64,000 bases of DNA from Undibacterium hunanense (GCF_014284335.1 NZ_JACOGF010000012.1:1-64000), one strand, 5' to 3'; numbered from the stretch's first letter, positions 8,162 to 17,844 are shown. The notes: generated from the letters alone by a model not told the origin. Numbers and translations are program-made.

Positions 8162-9904
8162 TCAAGGTGCGTCACGCGGTGGCATCGTGACAAAGACTGT
8201 CTGGTAGCGCTCATCCTGTGCCGACTTGGCTTTCCAGTAATCCCAGTATTCCGTATAGGCGCCTGGGTGCAGGCGCTGCAGGCTCAGCATGGCGCGCTCC
8301 GCTTTTTTTGCTTGCCCATTCAATACATAGGCTTCAGCCAGTTTGTTGATGATATGCACGAAACCGAATCGCGCTCCCCATTTTTCAAGATAGGCTATTT
8401 CTTCTGCTGACATACCTTCCCGGGGATTGATTCTGGTCAGGGTGAAATATTCAAAAAATTGCGGAAAAAAAGTCAGCGCAGGCTTTTGCATGGGAGCCTG
8501 TGGTGCACTGTAGCCAGACTGCTCGGCACGCAGCGCATGAAAACCGGCAACGACGCGCTGAAAATCCATACTGATCAGTACCATCAACAACAGCGACACA
8601 GCCACCGGCACGGACAAGGCAGTTGGCGCCACCCGCACGCCAGCAGCCGGCCAGCGCATCTGGTGCACCATGCCCATCAGCACACCAACCGGTATCAATA
8701 CATAGGCATACCACAAAGGAAATTCAACCATGCTGTGCACCATCACAGCCACAAAACACAGGCGGGCAAACTGTATCGCCAGGTGGGGCGCTGGCCGGAC
8801 GCAAGTCTGCACAAACCACCATACCAGTGTCACCATAAACATCAGGGTATAAGGCCAGCCCAGTTCTGCTGCAAAATTCAAGATCAGGTTATGCGCATGT
8901 TCGGCATAGGTGCCGGAAGCCAGATCTGCCGCTATCCTGACCTGTTCTGAGCCAAAGCCAAACCAGCCCACACCAAACCAGGGATGTTCTGCCGCCATTC
9001 GCCATGCTTGCGACCACAAGACCATGCGCTCGGAACGTCCACCTACATGCTCGGCAATCGAGCCACCACTGAACCCGAAGATGTCCCCCAGAAAAGGCAA
9101 CGCCGTCACCATACCTGCATACAACAAGGCCATGGCAAGACAAAATAGCAGACTGATGCGTCGTTCAATTGCATTTCCGGTGATTGCCGGCCGGCCAAGA
9201 CCGCATAGCAGCACAAAGGCTGGAACGATCACCCAGGCTATGCGGGAATGAGTAAGCGTCAATCCCCACAGCAGAAAAATCACTGTCAGCGTCGCCAGCC
9301 AGGCTGGCATCTTGCGTGCCCTATATAAATAGAAGGCCGAAGCCAGGGCAAAACACAATAACAAAGCCAATTGATTCGGTTGTGCCACATTGGCAAACGG
9401 CCGCATGAAAGGCTGTGCGTTCGTCGCAATATACATAACGAACGGCCAGGCATACAGGCCGGATAACTGTATACTTTGCAATACCACCGACAGCAGACCA
9501 GCAAACAGGTGAGCAGCAGCCAGAGCCTGGCACAGCAATGTCACGCCGCCCTCTTTTGCCGCCCAGGTCGCCCCCATACTGATGGCCGCGATCAGTGCAA
9601 CTATATAGATGAAAGGCAAAATGACATCAGCCGCATTTTCAAGATGGCCCGCAACAAACTGCACGGCAATCAGACACAGCAAACTGACGAAAAGATAAAT
9701 GATGGCAGGCACTTGCAGGCGCGGCGCTTTCTCAGTTGCAAGAAATGCAAAAGCCAGTACCAGGCCCAGTATGCTCAGAATGTCATGATAATAAGTACGA
9801 TAGGGATGGATATGAAACGGATGGGCGTAAGAGCAGATTAACAAAAAAGCAAAAACGACAATTGCAATTGTTGATTTTTCTTTCAAAAATACGCTGGGAA
9901 CCAT
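8162..9904 (-). CDS. PglL-type O-oligosaccharyltransferase (Wzy_C family)
   Basis: 580-residue polytopic protein with about ten membrane segments. The central periplasmic loop holds the Wzy_C signature: SRIAWVI, GRSERMVLWSQAWRMA, HPWFGVGWFGFGSEQ and the AEHAHNLILNFAAELG block with the conserved His. The C-terminal part resembles the Wzy_C_2 domain of pilin glycosylation ligases such as PglL/PilO. Enzymes of this kind transfer lipid-linked glycan to Ser/Thr of pilin in the periplasm. Its position 350 bp from tandem pilin genes and divergent to them supports pilin glycosylation. An O-antigen ligase role is the main alternative. Confidence 0.85.
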   Translation of the reverse strand: MVPSVFLKEKSTIAIVVFAFLLICSYAHPFHIHPYRTYYHDILSILGLVLAFAFLATEKAPRLQVPAIIYLFVSLLCLIAVQFVAGHLENAADVILPFIYIVALIAAISMGATWAAKEGGVTLLCQALAAAHLFAGLLSVVLQSIQLSGLYAWPFVMYIATNAQPFMRPFANVAQPNQLALLLCFALASAFYLYRARKMPAWLATLTVIFLLWGLTLTHSRIAWVIVPAFVLLCGLGRPAITGNAIERRISLLFCLAMALLYAGMVTALPFLGDIFGFSGGSIAEHVGGRSERMVLWSQAWRMAAEHPWFGVGWFGFGSEQVRIAADLASGTYAEHAHNLILNFAAELGWPYTLMFMVTLVWWFVQTCVRPAPHLAIQFARLCFVAVMVHSMVEFPLWYAYVLIPVGVLMGMVHQMRWPAAGVRVAPTALSVPVAVSLLLMVLISMDFQRVVAGFHALRAEQSGYSAPQAPMQKPALTFFPQFFEYFTLTRINPREGMSAEEIAYLEKWGARFGFVHIINKLAEAYVLNGQAKKAERAMLSLQRLHPGAYTEYWDYWKAKSAQDERYQTVFVTMPPRDAP

Positions 9905-10251
9905 GTAGCAATCTGCTTTTCATATTGACGACAAGTAAATTATCGCACGGCGATCAACATACCACCGACCAAAGTGGTCAACAAAAATCGTCAACTAACA
10001 AATTCTGTCACTGCCATTTCCTGTACTGACAAAAAATGACAGCGCAAGTAAGCAGATGTAAAAAAATCGACTACTTGTATTGCCTCCATGCCAGAATATG
10101 GCTGGCAAGCAACTTGCTTGTCCTGAGTCAGCTTCTGAACTGTCTTTATTTTGATCAGAAGTTTCTCGTTTAAAAAAGCTGGCACATATCATGCTTATAG
10201 GTGAGTGCAGCACTTAATAGCCTTGTTTCACTTCAAATTTAAGGATTTATC
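9905..10251. other. Intergenic region upstream of pilin genes
   Basis: Holds the divergent promoters of the ligase and pilin genes; apart from the sigma-54 site described separately, no gene or repeat is evident. Confidence 0.5.
10180..10195 (+). promoter_or_regulatory. Sigma-54 promoter of pilA
   Basis: TGGCACATATCATGCT matches the RpoN -24/-12 consensus TGGCACN5TTGCW, with GG and GC at the correct spacing (GG 10181-10182, GC 10193-10194). It ends 56 bp before the pilA ATG. Pilin genes are classically transcribed by sigma-54 with PilR. Confidence 0.85.
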
Positions 10252-10692
10252 ATGAAAACTATGCAAAAGGGTTTTACCCTTATCGAATTGATGATCGTTG
10301 TTGCGATTATCGGTATCCTGGCTGCTGTTGCTATTCCTGCTTACCAGGATTACACAGTTAAGTCCAAAGTATCTGAAGTTGGTAACTTGATCGCTCCAGC
10401 ATTGGCTCAAGCTGGTATATTGTGTTCTGGTGCTAATCTGTCAACTGCAGCAGACAATGCCACAATGGGCATTCCAACTGACGTTTCCATCGCTGGTAAA
10501 TATGTCAAAAAAATTGGCGTGAATACCGCAGCAACTTCTACCTCAATCGTTATCACAGCAACAATGGACACCATCCCTGAGTTGGGCACAGCTGCAAATG
10601 GTACAGTTACATACACTGGCATTTGCGGTGTAGGTTCCCTGCGTTGGACAGTATCTGGCACTGTTCCTTCCAAATACCTTCCAAAAGCATAA
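10252..10692 (+). CDS. pilA: Type IV major pilin PilA, copy 1
   Basis: Type IV pilin subunit, assembled on the inner membrane and extruded as the pilus. The leader is very short (MKTMQKG), cleaved by PilD before the Phe of [20 protein letters not shown], and Glu5 of the mature protein is present. Two Cys (in ILCSG and GICGVG) can form the C-terminal disulfide loop; the C-terminus is PSKYLPKA. At 146 residues it is a typical group A pilin. The sigma-54 promoter lies upstream and a strong terminator follows, so it is probably a monocistronic, highly expressed gene. Confidence 0.95.
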   Translation: MKTMQKGFTLIELMIVVAIIGILAAVAIPAYQDYTVKSKVSEVGNLIAPALAQAGILCSGANLSTAADNATMGIPTDVSIAGKYVKKIGVNTAATSTSIVITATMDTIPELGTAANGTVTYTGICGVGSLRWTVSGTVPSKYLPKA

Positions 10693-10711
10693 TAGCTTAA
10701 AGATACGGTAC

Positions 10712-10749
10712 AAAAATAGGGAGATGCTTGCATCTCCCTATTTTTTTTT
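10712..10749 (+). terminator. Rho-independent terminator after pilA copy 1
   Basis: Stem aaatagggagatg / catctccctattt with loop cttg and a run of nine T. Confidence 0.9.
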
Positions 10750-10817
10750 AGTTGTCACTTTCAAGAATTAAAGTGCAGTTGCTGCTTTTTTGATAATTCA
10801 AACAAGAATAATATAAG

Positions 10818-11280
10818 ATGCAATGCATGAAAACTCAAATCAATCGTTTAACAGCAAAACAACATGTGCAACGTGATTTTACATTAATTGAATTAATGAT
10901 CGTGGTTGCAATCATTGGCATTCTGGCCGTTGTTACGATCCCCGTGTATCAGGATTACATAGTCAAATCAAAGGTATCCGAAGTAGGTAATCTGGTAAGT
11001 CCTGCTTGCAAGTAGTTGGCGTTATATGTTCTATCAGTACATTTAATACTGCAACAAGCAGTTCTGCAGTTGGCATACCTACAGACCTATCTATTACAGG
11101 CAAGTACGTCAAAAAAATTTCCGTTAGTAACAGCACAGCAAGCTCTGTGACGGTTACTGCAACGATGGACAGCATTCCTGAATTGGGAACTGCGGGTTCA
11201 GACACAGTTATCTATAACGGTGTCTGTGACATCGGGCAGTTACTGGCACGGTTCCTGCTAAATGGTTGCCCAAGGCTTGA
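10818..11280 (+). pseudogene. Degenerate pilin gene between two intact copies
   Basis: The sequence aligns along its whole length with pilin copy 3 but is broken in three ways. A one-base deletion near 11007 shifts the frame and gives a stop at 11013-11015. A deletion of about a dozen bases near 11232 removes the second Cys loop and restores another frame, which ends with GTVPAKWLPKA and TGA at 11278-11280. The residue before the cleavage site is Asp (QRDFTLIE) instead of the essential Gly, so even an intact product would be a poor PilD substrate. No sigma-54 motif or terminator is present. Either a dead duplicate or a silent donor for pilin recombination. Confidence 0.9.
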
Positions 11281-11378
11281 TAAGATATTGGGTCCTCCTA
11301 TTGAGAGGAAAATCAAAAAGCCGATTCAATCACCATTGTCCAGCCCAAGAAATTTCCAAGCAATGAAGGATTTGCCAA

Positions 11379-11846
11379 ATGAAAAAGCTGACTAAAAATT
11401 TAACGACGAAACAATACGCCCAACGTGGCTTTACTTTAATCGAATTGATGATCGTGGTTGCGATTATTGGCATTCTGGCCGCTGTTGCGATCCCCGTGTA
11501 TCAGGATTACACAGTCAAATCAAAGGTATCCGAGGTAGGTAATCTGGTAAGTCCGGCCTTGCAAGTAGCTGGCGTGATGTGTTCTAGCGGCACACTTAAT
11601 ACTGCAACAAGTAATTCTGCAGTTGGCATACCTACAGACGTATCTATTGCGGGCAAGTATGTCAAAAAAATTTCCGTCAGTAACGGCACAGCAAGCTCTG
11701 TAACGGTCACTGCGACGATGGACACCATTCCTGAATTGGGAACTGCGGGCTCAGGCACAGTTATCTATAACGGCGTCTGTGGTGTTGGATCCTTACGTTG
11801 GACAGTTACGGGCACGGTTCCATCAAAGTATTTACCTAAAGCATAA
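11379..11846 (+). CDS. pilA: Type IV pilin, copy 3
   Basis: 155 residues with a longer leader than copy 1 (cleavage after QRG, 17 residues), then [20 protein letters not shown] with Glu5. It is close to copy 1 along the mature protein, including [12 protein letters not shown] for [12 protein letters not shown], the [16 protein letters not shown] block, the two Cys and the PSKYLPKA end. The ribosome-binding site aagga lies before the ATG. No sigma-54 promoter is visible directly upstream, so expression may be separate from copy 1. Followed by its own terminator. Confidence 0.93.
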   Translation: MKKLTKNLTTKQYAQRGFTLIELMIVVAIIGILAAVAIPVYQDYTVKSKVSEVGNLVSPALQVAGVMCSSGTLNTATSNSAVGIPTDVSIAGKYVKKISVSNGTASSVTVTATMDTIPELGTAGSGTVIYNGVCGVGSLRWTVTGTVPSKYLPKA

Positions 11847-11872
11847 ACTAAAGCTTTAGTTCTGCTGCAAAA

Positions 11873-11902
11873 TAGGAGGTCTTAAGACCTCCTTCTTTTT
11901 TT
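11873..11902 (+). terminator. Rho-independent terminator after pilin copy 3
   Basis: ggaggtcttaagacctcc hairpin followed by T-rich tail; only about 8 bp separate it from the next gene start. Confidence 0.85.
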
Positions 11903-11908
11903 AAATCG

Positions 11909-13831
11909 ATGACAAAAAACCGTATTCCATTGTTTGCGCTATTGCTGGTTCTGGTTTTGACATTTTTTGTCTATCAACCTGGACTAAGTGGTTACTTCCT
12001 GTTTGATGACAGCGTCAACATCATTGAGAATAATCAGCTACATATACACAATCTGGACTGGCCCGGTTTAAAACAGGCTGCAATGTCAGGAATTGCCGGC
12101 ATGTTAGGCCGCCCCATCAGCATGTTAAGTTTTGCACTGGATTATCTGGTAGCGGACAATAATCCAGCACAATTCAAACGCACGAATCTGATCATTCACT
12201 TGCTCAACGGCATTTGTATTTATTTTCTTGCCCTTTTGCTACTAAAAGCACACCGTACAAAATTTGCCTTTAGTATTCCGGTTGCGAACGCTGGCTGGGT
12301 TAGCGTCTGTATCACCGCAGCCTGGTTGTTGCACCCATTGAATCTGTCCAGCGTTTTGTATGTAGTACAGCGCATGACAAGCCTGAGCAGCCTGTTTTGC
12401 TTTCTTGGACTGATCTTTTATGTTCATGGCCGCCTGCTGATGGCTGCCAACAGCAAAGGCTGGTTATACGTATTTGCTGCCTTCTTTGTATTCACCCCGC
12501 TGGCCATTTTCAGCAAGGAAAATGGGGCCTTGTTGCCGCTTTTCCTTTTTTTGACTGAATCTATTTTCTTTCGCTTTGATGCCCCCATTCTGTCCAGAAA
12601 GTTACTGAAGACGATTTATACCTGCACCCTGGCCCTGCCCTTGCTGGTGATATTGGCTTACACAGCATGGCATCCGGAATGGCTGGGCGATACCTACAAG
12701 ATACGCGACTTTACCCTTGCTGAACGATTGCTGACGGAAGCGCGCATAGTCTGGTTCTATATCCGTCTGATATTTGTGCCGGACATTAATCTGCTGGGGC
12801 TATATCACGACGATATCGCCATATCCAGAGACTTGTTGGACCCCATCACCACCCTGCCTGCCTGCCTGGGAATATTGGGATTGGCAATAACTGGCATTGC
12901 TGGCTATAAACGCCTGCCGATAGTGGCGTATGGCATATTGTTCTTCCTGCTAGGACATAGTCTGGAGTCCAGTTTCATTCCACTGGAATTAATCCATGAA
13001 CACAGGAACTATTTACCGTCTTTCGGCCTGATTTTTGCCCTGACGTTTTACCTGTTTGTACCGGGAAAACATAACGAGAGCATGAAAATTCGCAGCTTGT
13101 TGGCGATTTTTATTCTATTCATGCTGGGCAGTATCAGCTATCTGAGAGCGGCACAATGGGGTGATGTGGCAGAAATGAAACTGAAAGAGGTAGCGCACCA
13201 CCCTATGTCACACAGAGCCAATATGGATATCGCGACATTTTATGCATCATTGCCAGCAACGAATCAAATAGAAGCTGATGAGTATTACAGTGAGGCGTAC
13301 AAGTTTTATGTCCGCGCAGCCGAATTATCCTCTTCAGATACACTTGGTCTCATGGGTTTGATCTCATTACATGCAAATCGAGCGATGCCTGTTGAAACTG
13401 CATGGATTACAGTTCTGACGCAACGCTTGACTAAGCTCCCCTTTGCAACCAATACTGGAAACTCTTTATCAAGATTAAGCCAGTGCACCATCGCCAAAAA
13501 CTGCCAGGGAATTGATGATGTTGTCGGACAACTGTTTGAGGCGGCATTCAAAAATCCGACATTGTCAGGCAGAACAAAAACGCAATTGCTGTTTGCCTGG
13601 AGCGATTATTTGCTGCAAATCAGACAAGATCAGACTGCCGCCTTGCGAGCCGCGCGAGAAGCCGCAGCACGGGAACCCACTGATATAGACGCACAAATGA
13701 ACCTTGCTATCATCCTCGTGAATCTAAATTTGAACGAAGAGGCGAGAAAACAAATCTCCGTCATTCGTCAGCTTGATCGTTTGCAAACATATACCAGTTC
13801 CCTGAAGGATCTGGAAAAACTTATCAAGTAA
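11909..13831 (+). CDS. GT-C-like polytopic membrane protein with TPR-like tail, probable pilin glycosyltransferase
   Basis: 640 residues. About ten membrane helices (to about 420) are followed by a soluble helical C-terminal region with at least one TPR-like unit (DIDAQMNLAIILVNLNLNEE). The first periplasmic loop contains FLFDDSVNI and GRPISMLSFALDY, as in the TMTC/PMT-type GT-C glycosyltransferases that use a polyprenyl-phosphate sugar; HEHRNYLPS is also a family-type block. Lying 62 bp after a pilin gene, it probably adds a sugar to pilin or to its glycan, like TfpW-type proteins. That role is inferred from position and architecture. Confidence 0.68.
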   Translation: MTKNRIPLFALLLVLVLTFFVYQPGLSGYFLFDDSVNIIENNQLHIHNLDWPGLKQAAMSGIAGMLGRPISMLSFALDYLVADNNPAQFKRTNLIIHLLNGICIYFLALLLLKAHRTKFAFSIPVANAGWVSVCITAAWLLHPLNLSSVLYVVQRMTSLSSLFCFLGLIFYVHGRLLMAANSKGWLYVFAAFFVFTPLAIFSKENGALLPLFLFLTESIFFRFDAPILSRKLLKTIYTCTLALPLLVILAYTAWHPEWLGDTYKIRDFTLAERLLTEARIVWFYIRLIFVPDINLLGLYHDDIAISRDLLDPITTLPACLGILGLAITGIAGYKRLPIVAYGILFFLLGHSLESSFIPLELIHEHRNYLPSFGLIFALTFYLFVPGKHNESMKIRSLLAIFILFMLGSISYLRAAQWGDVAEMKLKEVAHHPMSHRANMDIATFYASLPATNQIEADEYYSEAYKFYVRAAELSSSDTLGLMGLISLHANRAMPVETAWITVLTQRLTKLPFATNTGNSLSRLSQCTIAKNCQGIDDVVGQLFEAAFKNPTLSGRTKTQLLFAWSDYLLQIRQDQTAALRAAREAAAREPTDIDAQMNLAIILVNLNLNEEARKQISVIRQLDRLQTYTSSLKDLEKLIK

Positions 13832-13862
13832 ATTATCAAGCAAAAATAGCAAAATCATTATT

Positions 13863-14738
13863 ATGCCAGCTACCCTGTCCATCATCCTTCCTGCAAAGAA
13901 CGAAGCTGCTTCCCTGCAGAGCCTGTTGCCCAAACTGCGCGAATATGCAGGCGACGCAGAAATCATCGTCGTTGATGATGGCTCTACCGATAACACGGTA
14001 GAAATATGTCAGCAAAATCAGGTGAAAGTCATCTCTCACCCTTACAGCATAGGCAATGGCGGTGCCATCAAGTCTGGCGCCCGGGCGGCCAAGGGTGAAA
14101 CGCTGCTATTCATGGATGCGGATGGCCAGCACAAACCGGAAGACATTCCACGCTTGCTGGCGAAATTAGGTGAAAAATATGACATGGTAGTCGGTGCCCG
14201 TGACCGGGCGTCGCAAGCAGGTGCCCATCGCGCCGTTGCCAATGGTTTTTACAATCGTCTGTCGAGCTGGATGGTGGGACAAAAGATACATGACCTGACA
14301 TCCGGCTTTCGTGCCGTGAATGCCAAAAAGTTTCGTAAATTCCTGTACCTGCTGCCGAATACCTTTTCCTATCCGACCACGATTACCATGAGTTTCTTTC
14401 GTGCTGGCTATGCAATCGCCTATGTGCCGATCGAAGCGCCGAAACGCATCGGTAAAAGCCATGTACATGTGATCAAGGACGGTTTCCGGTTCTTGCTGAT
14501 CATTATCAAGATTGGTACCCTGTATTCACCACAGAAGCTGTTCCTGCCGATCAGCCTGTCATTTTTCACGACCGGACTGGCTTATTATCTGTACACGTTT
14601 ATCACCACACACCGCTTCACCAATATGAGTGCGCTGATGTTTATCTCGGCCATACTCACCTTCCTGATCGGGATAGTCTCGGAGCAGGTATCTGCCTTGC
14701 ACTACAAGGATAGCGACAATGAGCCATCCGGCCAATAA
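13863..14738 (+). CDS. Family 2 glycosyltransferase, DPM1-like with C-terminal membrane helices
   Basis: 291 residues. SIILPAKNEAASL, the nucleotide-binding VVDDGSTDN and the DxD-type FMDADGQHKPEDI are in the order of polyprenyl-phosphate mannose/glucose synthases. Two membrane helices follow after about residue 225. Such an enzyme would make a polyprenyl-phosphate sugar, the donor a GT-C enzyme such as the upstream protein needs. It overlaps the next gene by 20 bp, so it is co-translated with it. Confidence 0.88.
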   Translation: MPATLSIILPAKNEAASLQSLLPKLREYAGDAEIIVVDDGSTDNTVEICQQNQVKVISHPYSIGNGGAIKSGARAAKGETLLFMDADGQHKPEDIPRLLAKLGEKYDMVVGARDRASQAGAHRAVANGFYNRLSSWMVGQKIHDLTSGFRAVNAKKFRKFLYLLPNTFSYPTTITMSFFRAGYAIAYVPIEAPKRIGKSHVHVIKDGFRFLLIIIKIGTLYSPQKLFLPISLSFFTTGLAYYLYTFITTHRFTNMSALMFISAILTFLIGIVSEQVSALHYKDSDNEPSGQ

Positions 14739-15855
14739 GGCTAGTCTTGATGTCTTGCTGGTCAGCACCTCGTATCCGAAAAATGCAAAAGACTGGCAGG
14801 GACGATTTATTGCCGACATGTTGCAATCCCTGTCGGAAAAACCGGCGCTGACGCTCAGCCTGCTGGCACCATCCGGTGATATACCTGCCAATGTCCGTAA
14901 CAGCCTGTCAGCTACAGATGCATTATGGCTGGACAGCATGCTGGCGGAAGGTGGCATCGCCCATATCGTGCGCAGCAAAGGTATAAAAGGCGTGTTTCAC
15001 GTACTTAAACTATTAAACCTGCTGCAACATACTTATCGCGGACCGTATCGGCCTGATGTAGCCCATGTCAACTGGCTGCAAAACGCCCTGCCTTTATGGG
15101 GAACCTCCACGCCGGCACTGATTACTGTCCTCGGTACCGACTTCGCCCTGCTGCGCCTGCCGGGTATGAAGACAGCTCTGCGTCGTGTCATGGCACAACG
15201 CTCCTGCATCATTGCCCCCAACGCAGAATGGATGCAGCCAGCATTGCAAGAAGCCTTTGGTGACGTCGCTGAAATTCGCGTCATTCCTTTCGGGGTGGAA
15301 AAGAAGTGGTTTGCCGTGCAGAGGCACACTCCGGCACCAGCGATCAAGAAATGGCTGGTCATTACCCGCATCACTAAAAACAAGCTGGGTAGCTTGCTGG
15401 AATGGGCCAAAAATCTGGTGCACGAACAACGCGAAATACATCTTTTCGGCCCCATGCAAGAGCAGATAGAACTGCCTGACTGGCTGCATTATCACGGTCC
15501 CACCAACCCCACTGCTCTGGTTGGCGAATGGTTTCCACAAGCAGCTGGTGTATTGACACTCAGTCAGCATGATGAAGGCCGTCCGCAGGTCTTGCTGGAA
15601 GCCATGGCCGCTGGCCTGCCGGTAATCGTCTCTGACATACCTGGACATGCTAGCCTGGTGCAGGACAAAAAAACCGGATGGATTTGCGATAGCCAGTCCA
15701 AACTGCAACAGGCACTGGATTTCCTTGACGTTCAAGAGAATAATGAACGCACAGGCAAAGCAGCTCAAGCCTGGATAAAAACAGAAATCGGTACCTGGGA
15801 CGATTGCGCAAGTCGTTATGAATCAGCCTATTTTGATTTGATGGCAAAAAAATGA
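14719..15855 (+). CDS. Family 4 glycosyltransferase
   Basis: 378-residue GT-B enzyme. The C-terminal donor domain carries the E-x7-E motif in DEGRPQVLLEAMAAGLPVIV. The N-terminal acceptor half has a nucleotide-sugar fold but little sequence identity to named enzymes. It is probably peripheral to the inner membrane. The start overlaps the upstream GT2 gene by 20 bp and its end overlaps the next by 4 bp (ATGA), so the four genes 13863-17820 form a tightly packed operon. Confidence 0.87.
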   Translation: MSHPANKASLDVLLVSTSYPKNAKDWQGRFIADMLQSLSEKPALTLSLLAPSGDIPANVRNSLSATDALWLDSMLAEGGIAHIVRSKGIKGVFHVLKLLNLLQHTYRGPYRPDVAHVNWLQNALPLWGTSTPALITVLGTDFALLRLPGMKTALRRVMAQRSCIIAPNAEWMQPALQEAFGDVAEIRVIPFGVEKKWFAVQRHTPAPAIKKWLVITRITKNKLGSLLEWAKNLVHEQREIHLFGPMQEQIELPDWLHYHGPTNPTALVGEWFPQAAGVLTLSQHDEGRPQVLLEAMAAGLPVIVSDIPGHASLVQDKKTGWICDSQSKLQQALDFLDVQENNERTGKAAQAWIKTEIGTWDDCASRYESAYFDLMAKK

Positions 15856-16778
15856 GCAACGATGGCATCCTGATTATTGGCGGTACTGGCTTCATGGGAT
15901 CAGCGATTGCCCGCGGCCTGCAAAATGATGCTGTTTGCCGGCAACAGCCCATCCATATCCTGGCAAGGCATGCTGACCCCGCCTCACCAGCAAATGTACA
16001 AGTACACCGTGGCAGTATGGACAACAGCGATCTGTTGCGCACGCTGTTGCCATTCTGTTCGACGATTATCCATGCGGCATCGTCGACGACACCAGGAGTA
16101 TCGGCAAGGCAGCCTATGCTGGAAGCAAACCAGAATATATTGCCGACCTTACGTCTCATTGAATTGCTGAATGAATGCGGCCCTAAACAATTGCTGTTCT
16201 TTTCTTCTGGCGGCACGTTTTATGGCAATCCGGACAGCTCACCAGTATCTGAAAATGCCCCTTTCTCGCCACGCTCGTATTACGGTGCCGGTAAAATCGC
16301 CATAGAAGCATTTTTGCAGGTTTGCCAGGTGCAGACGGACAGCAAGATAAGTATATTGCGGCCATCCAATGTGTATGGCTGTGGCCAACCCTTCCGACCG
16401 GGCTTTGGTGTTATCCGTACCATGCTGGAACATGTATTGCGCGACACCGCCATAGATATCTGGGGCGACGGCGAAACCATACGTGATTTTCTGTATATCG
16501 ATGATCTGGTGAATGCCTGCCTGGCCATCATCAAACAGGGCAATATCAGTGGCAGCTACAATATCGGCTATGGCGTGGGCCATAGTCTTAACGAAGTCAT
16601 ACGCAGCATCGAAGCCGTGTGCGGGCGCAAGCTCAAAGTGAATTATCAGCCAGCACGCCAGGTAGATGTGGCACGGATTGTCCTCAACAATGACAAGCTG
16701 GCCCGGCAATTGAACTGGCAGCCTCAGGTTTCACTCGACCAGGGGATAGCACTGACCTGGCAAAGCCTGCAAGGATAA
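15852..16778 (+). CDS. NAD-dependent sugar-nucleotide epimerase/dehydratase (SDR)
   Basis: 308 residues of extended SDR type. The Rossmann motif GGTGFMG is at residues about 7-13. The catalytic Ser lies in FFSSGGTFYG and the Tyr-x3-Lys in YYGAGK, about 25 residues later. RPSNVYG and DFLYIDDLVNACL are standard GalE/RmlB-type features. It would modify the sugar of a UDP- or dTDP-linked precursor for the glycan made by this cluster; the exact reaction (epimerase, dehydratase or reductase) is not decided by sequence. Confidence 0.88.
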   Translation: MSNDGILIIGGTGFMGSAIARGLQNDAVCRQQPIHILARHADPASPANVQVHRGSMDNSDLLRTLLPFCSTIIHAASSTTPGVSARQPMLEANQNILPTLRLIELLNECGPKQLLFFSSGGTFYGNPDSSPVSENAPFSPRSYYGAGKIAIEAFLQVCQVQTDSKISILRPSNVYGCGQPFRPGFGVIRTMLEHVLRDTAIDIWGDGETIRDFLYIDDLVNACLAIIKQGNISGSYNIGYGVGHSLNEVIRSIEAVCGRKLKVNYQPARQVDVARIVLNNDKLARQLNWQPQVSLDQGIALTWQSLQG

Positions 16779-16785
16779 AAGCAAG

Positions 16786-17820
16786 ATGACTCCAGTATCA
16801 AGGCCGGACAAAACACCCGTCTGCAGCGTCTGCATTGCCAATTACAATGGACTCAAGCTCATCGACGCCTGCCTGCAATCTGTCTTGCAGCAGCAATTTG
16901 CTGGCCTCATCGAAATTATCGTCCATGATGATGCCTCAACCGACGGGTCTGCTGAATATATCCGCACCAACTATCCGTCCGTCGTACTTATTGCAAGCAA
17001 AGACAATGCAGGCTTTTGCGTTTCCAATAATCGCATGGTTGAAGCCGCAAGCGGTGAATACATACTCTTGCTGAACAACGATGCCGAACTGTTTGACGAC
17101 GCCATCGCCCGGCTCCATGCACACGCACAAGCGCTGAATGAGCCAGCCATACTGGGCTTGCCACAATACGACCTGCCGACTGGTGATCTGGTCGACGTGG
17201 GCAATACCTTTGATCTGTTTTTTAACCCCATTCCCAATTTTGATCGCGCGCTGCCCGGTGTCGGCATGGTGATCGGTGCCTGCCTGTGGATACCCAGGAC
17301 ACTGTGGAATGATATTGGTGGCTTCCCTGCCTGGTTCGGTTCAATTGCAGAAGATGTTTATATCTGCACCGTTGCACGCCTGCGCGGACATCCGGTACAG
17401 GCGCTTCCAATATCCGGCTTTCGTCATTGGGGCGGGCAAAGTTTTGGTGGTGGCAGGATATTGGAAAACAGACTGAGTACCAAGCTATCCCGCCGGACGA
17501 TTTCGGAAAGGAACAAAACCTTCGTCATGATCATGACCTGCCCCGCACCACTGGTATATATCCTGGTGCCTGTGCATTTAAGTCTGTTGTTGATCGAAGG
17601 TTTGGTGCTAAGCCTGGTAAAACGCAGTTGGCGTTTATTTACCGAAGTCTATTGGAATTGCCTTACTGCGCAATGGGTAGAAAGAAAACGCCTGTCGAGT
17701 ATGAGAAAAAGCATACAAGAGAACAAAAAAATCAGGCTGACAAACTATTTGCAGGTATTTTCTTTGTTGCCGCATAAATTAAGGCTGCTATTTAAATATG
17801 GCGTACCAGAAGTGAAATAA
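16786..17820 (+). CDS. Family 2 glycosyltransferase, rhamnosyltransferase-like
   Basis: 344 residues. VCIANYNGLKLIDACLQSVL, HDDASTDGSAEYI and LLNNDAELFDDA give the GT-A nucleotide and metal sites. The central GACLWIPRTLW and SIAEDVYICTVARLRG match the acceptor side of rhamnosyl- and related transferases. A hydrophobic stretch (about 255-285) could anchor it to the membrane. Last gene of the sugar operon, 25 bp from the convergent RTX gene. Confidence 0.85.
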   Translation: MTPVSRPDKTPVCSVCIANYNGLKLIDACLQSVLQQQFAGLIEIIVHDDASTDGSAEYIRTNYPSVVLIASKDNAGFCVSNNRMVEAASGEYILLLNNDAELFDDAIARLHAHAQALNEPAILGLPQYDLPTGDLVDVGNTFDLFFNPIPNFDRALPGVGMVIGACLWIPRTLWNDIGGFPAWFGSIAEDVYICTVARLRGHPVQALPISGFRHWGGQSFGGGRILENRLSTKLSRRTISERNKTFVMIMTCPAPLVYILVPVHLSLLLIEGLVLSLVKRSWRLFTEVYWNCLTAQWVERKRLSSMRKSIQENKKIRLTNYLQVFSLLPHKLRLLFKYGVPEVK

Positions 17821-17844
17821 CGCCAGTTTTTTCAATGCTCCGCA

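Noticed and set aside
9905..10251. Possible tRNA or small RNA upstream of pilA
   Set aside because: No cloverleaf or terminator could be drawn; only the sigma-54 promoter is supported.
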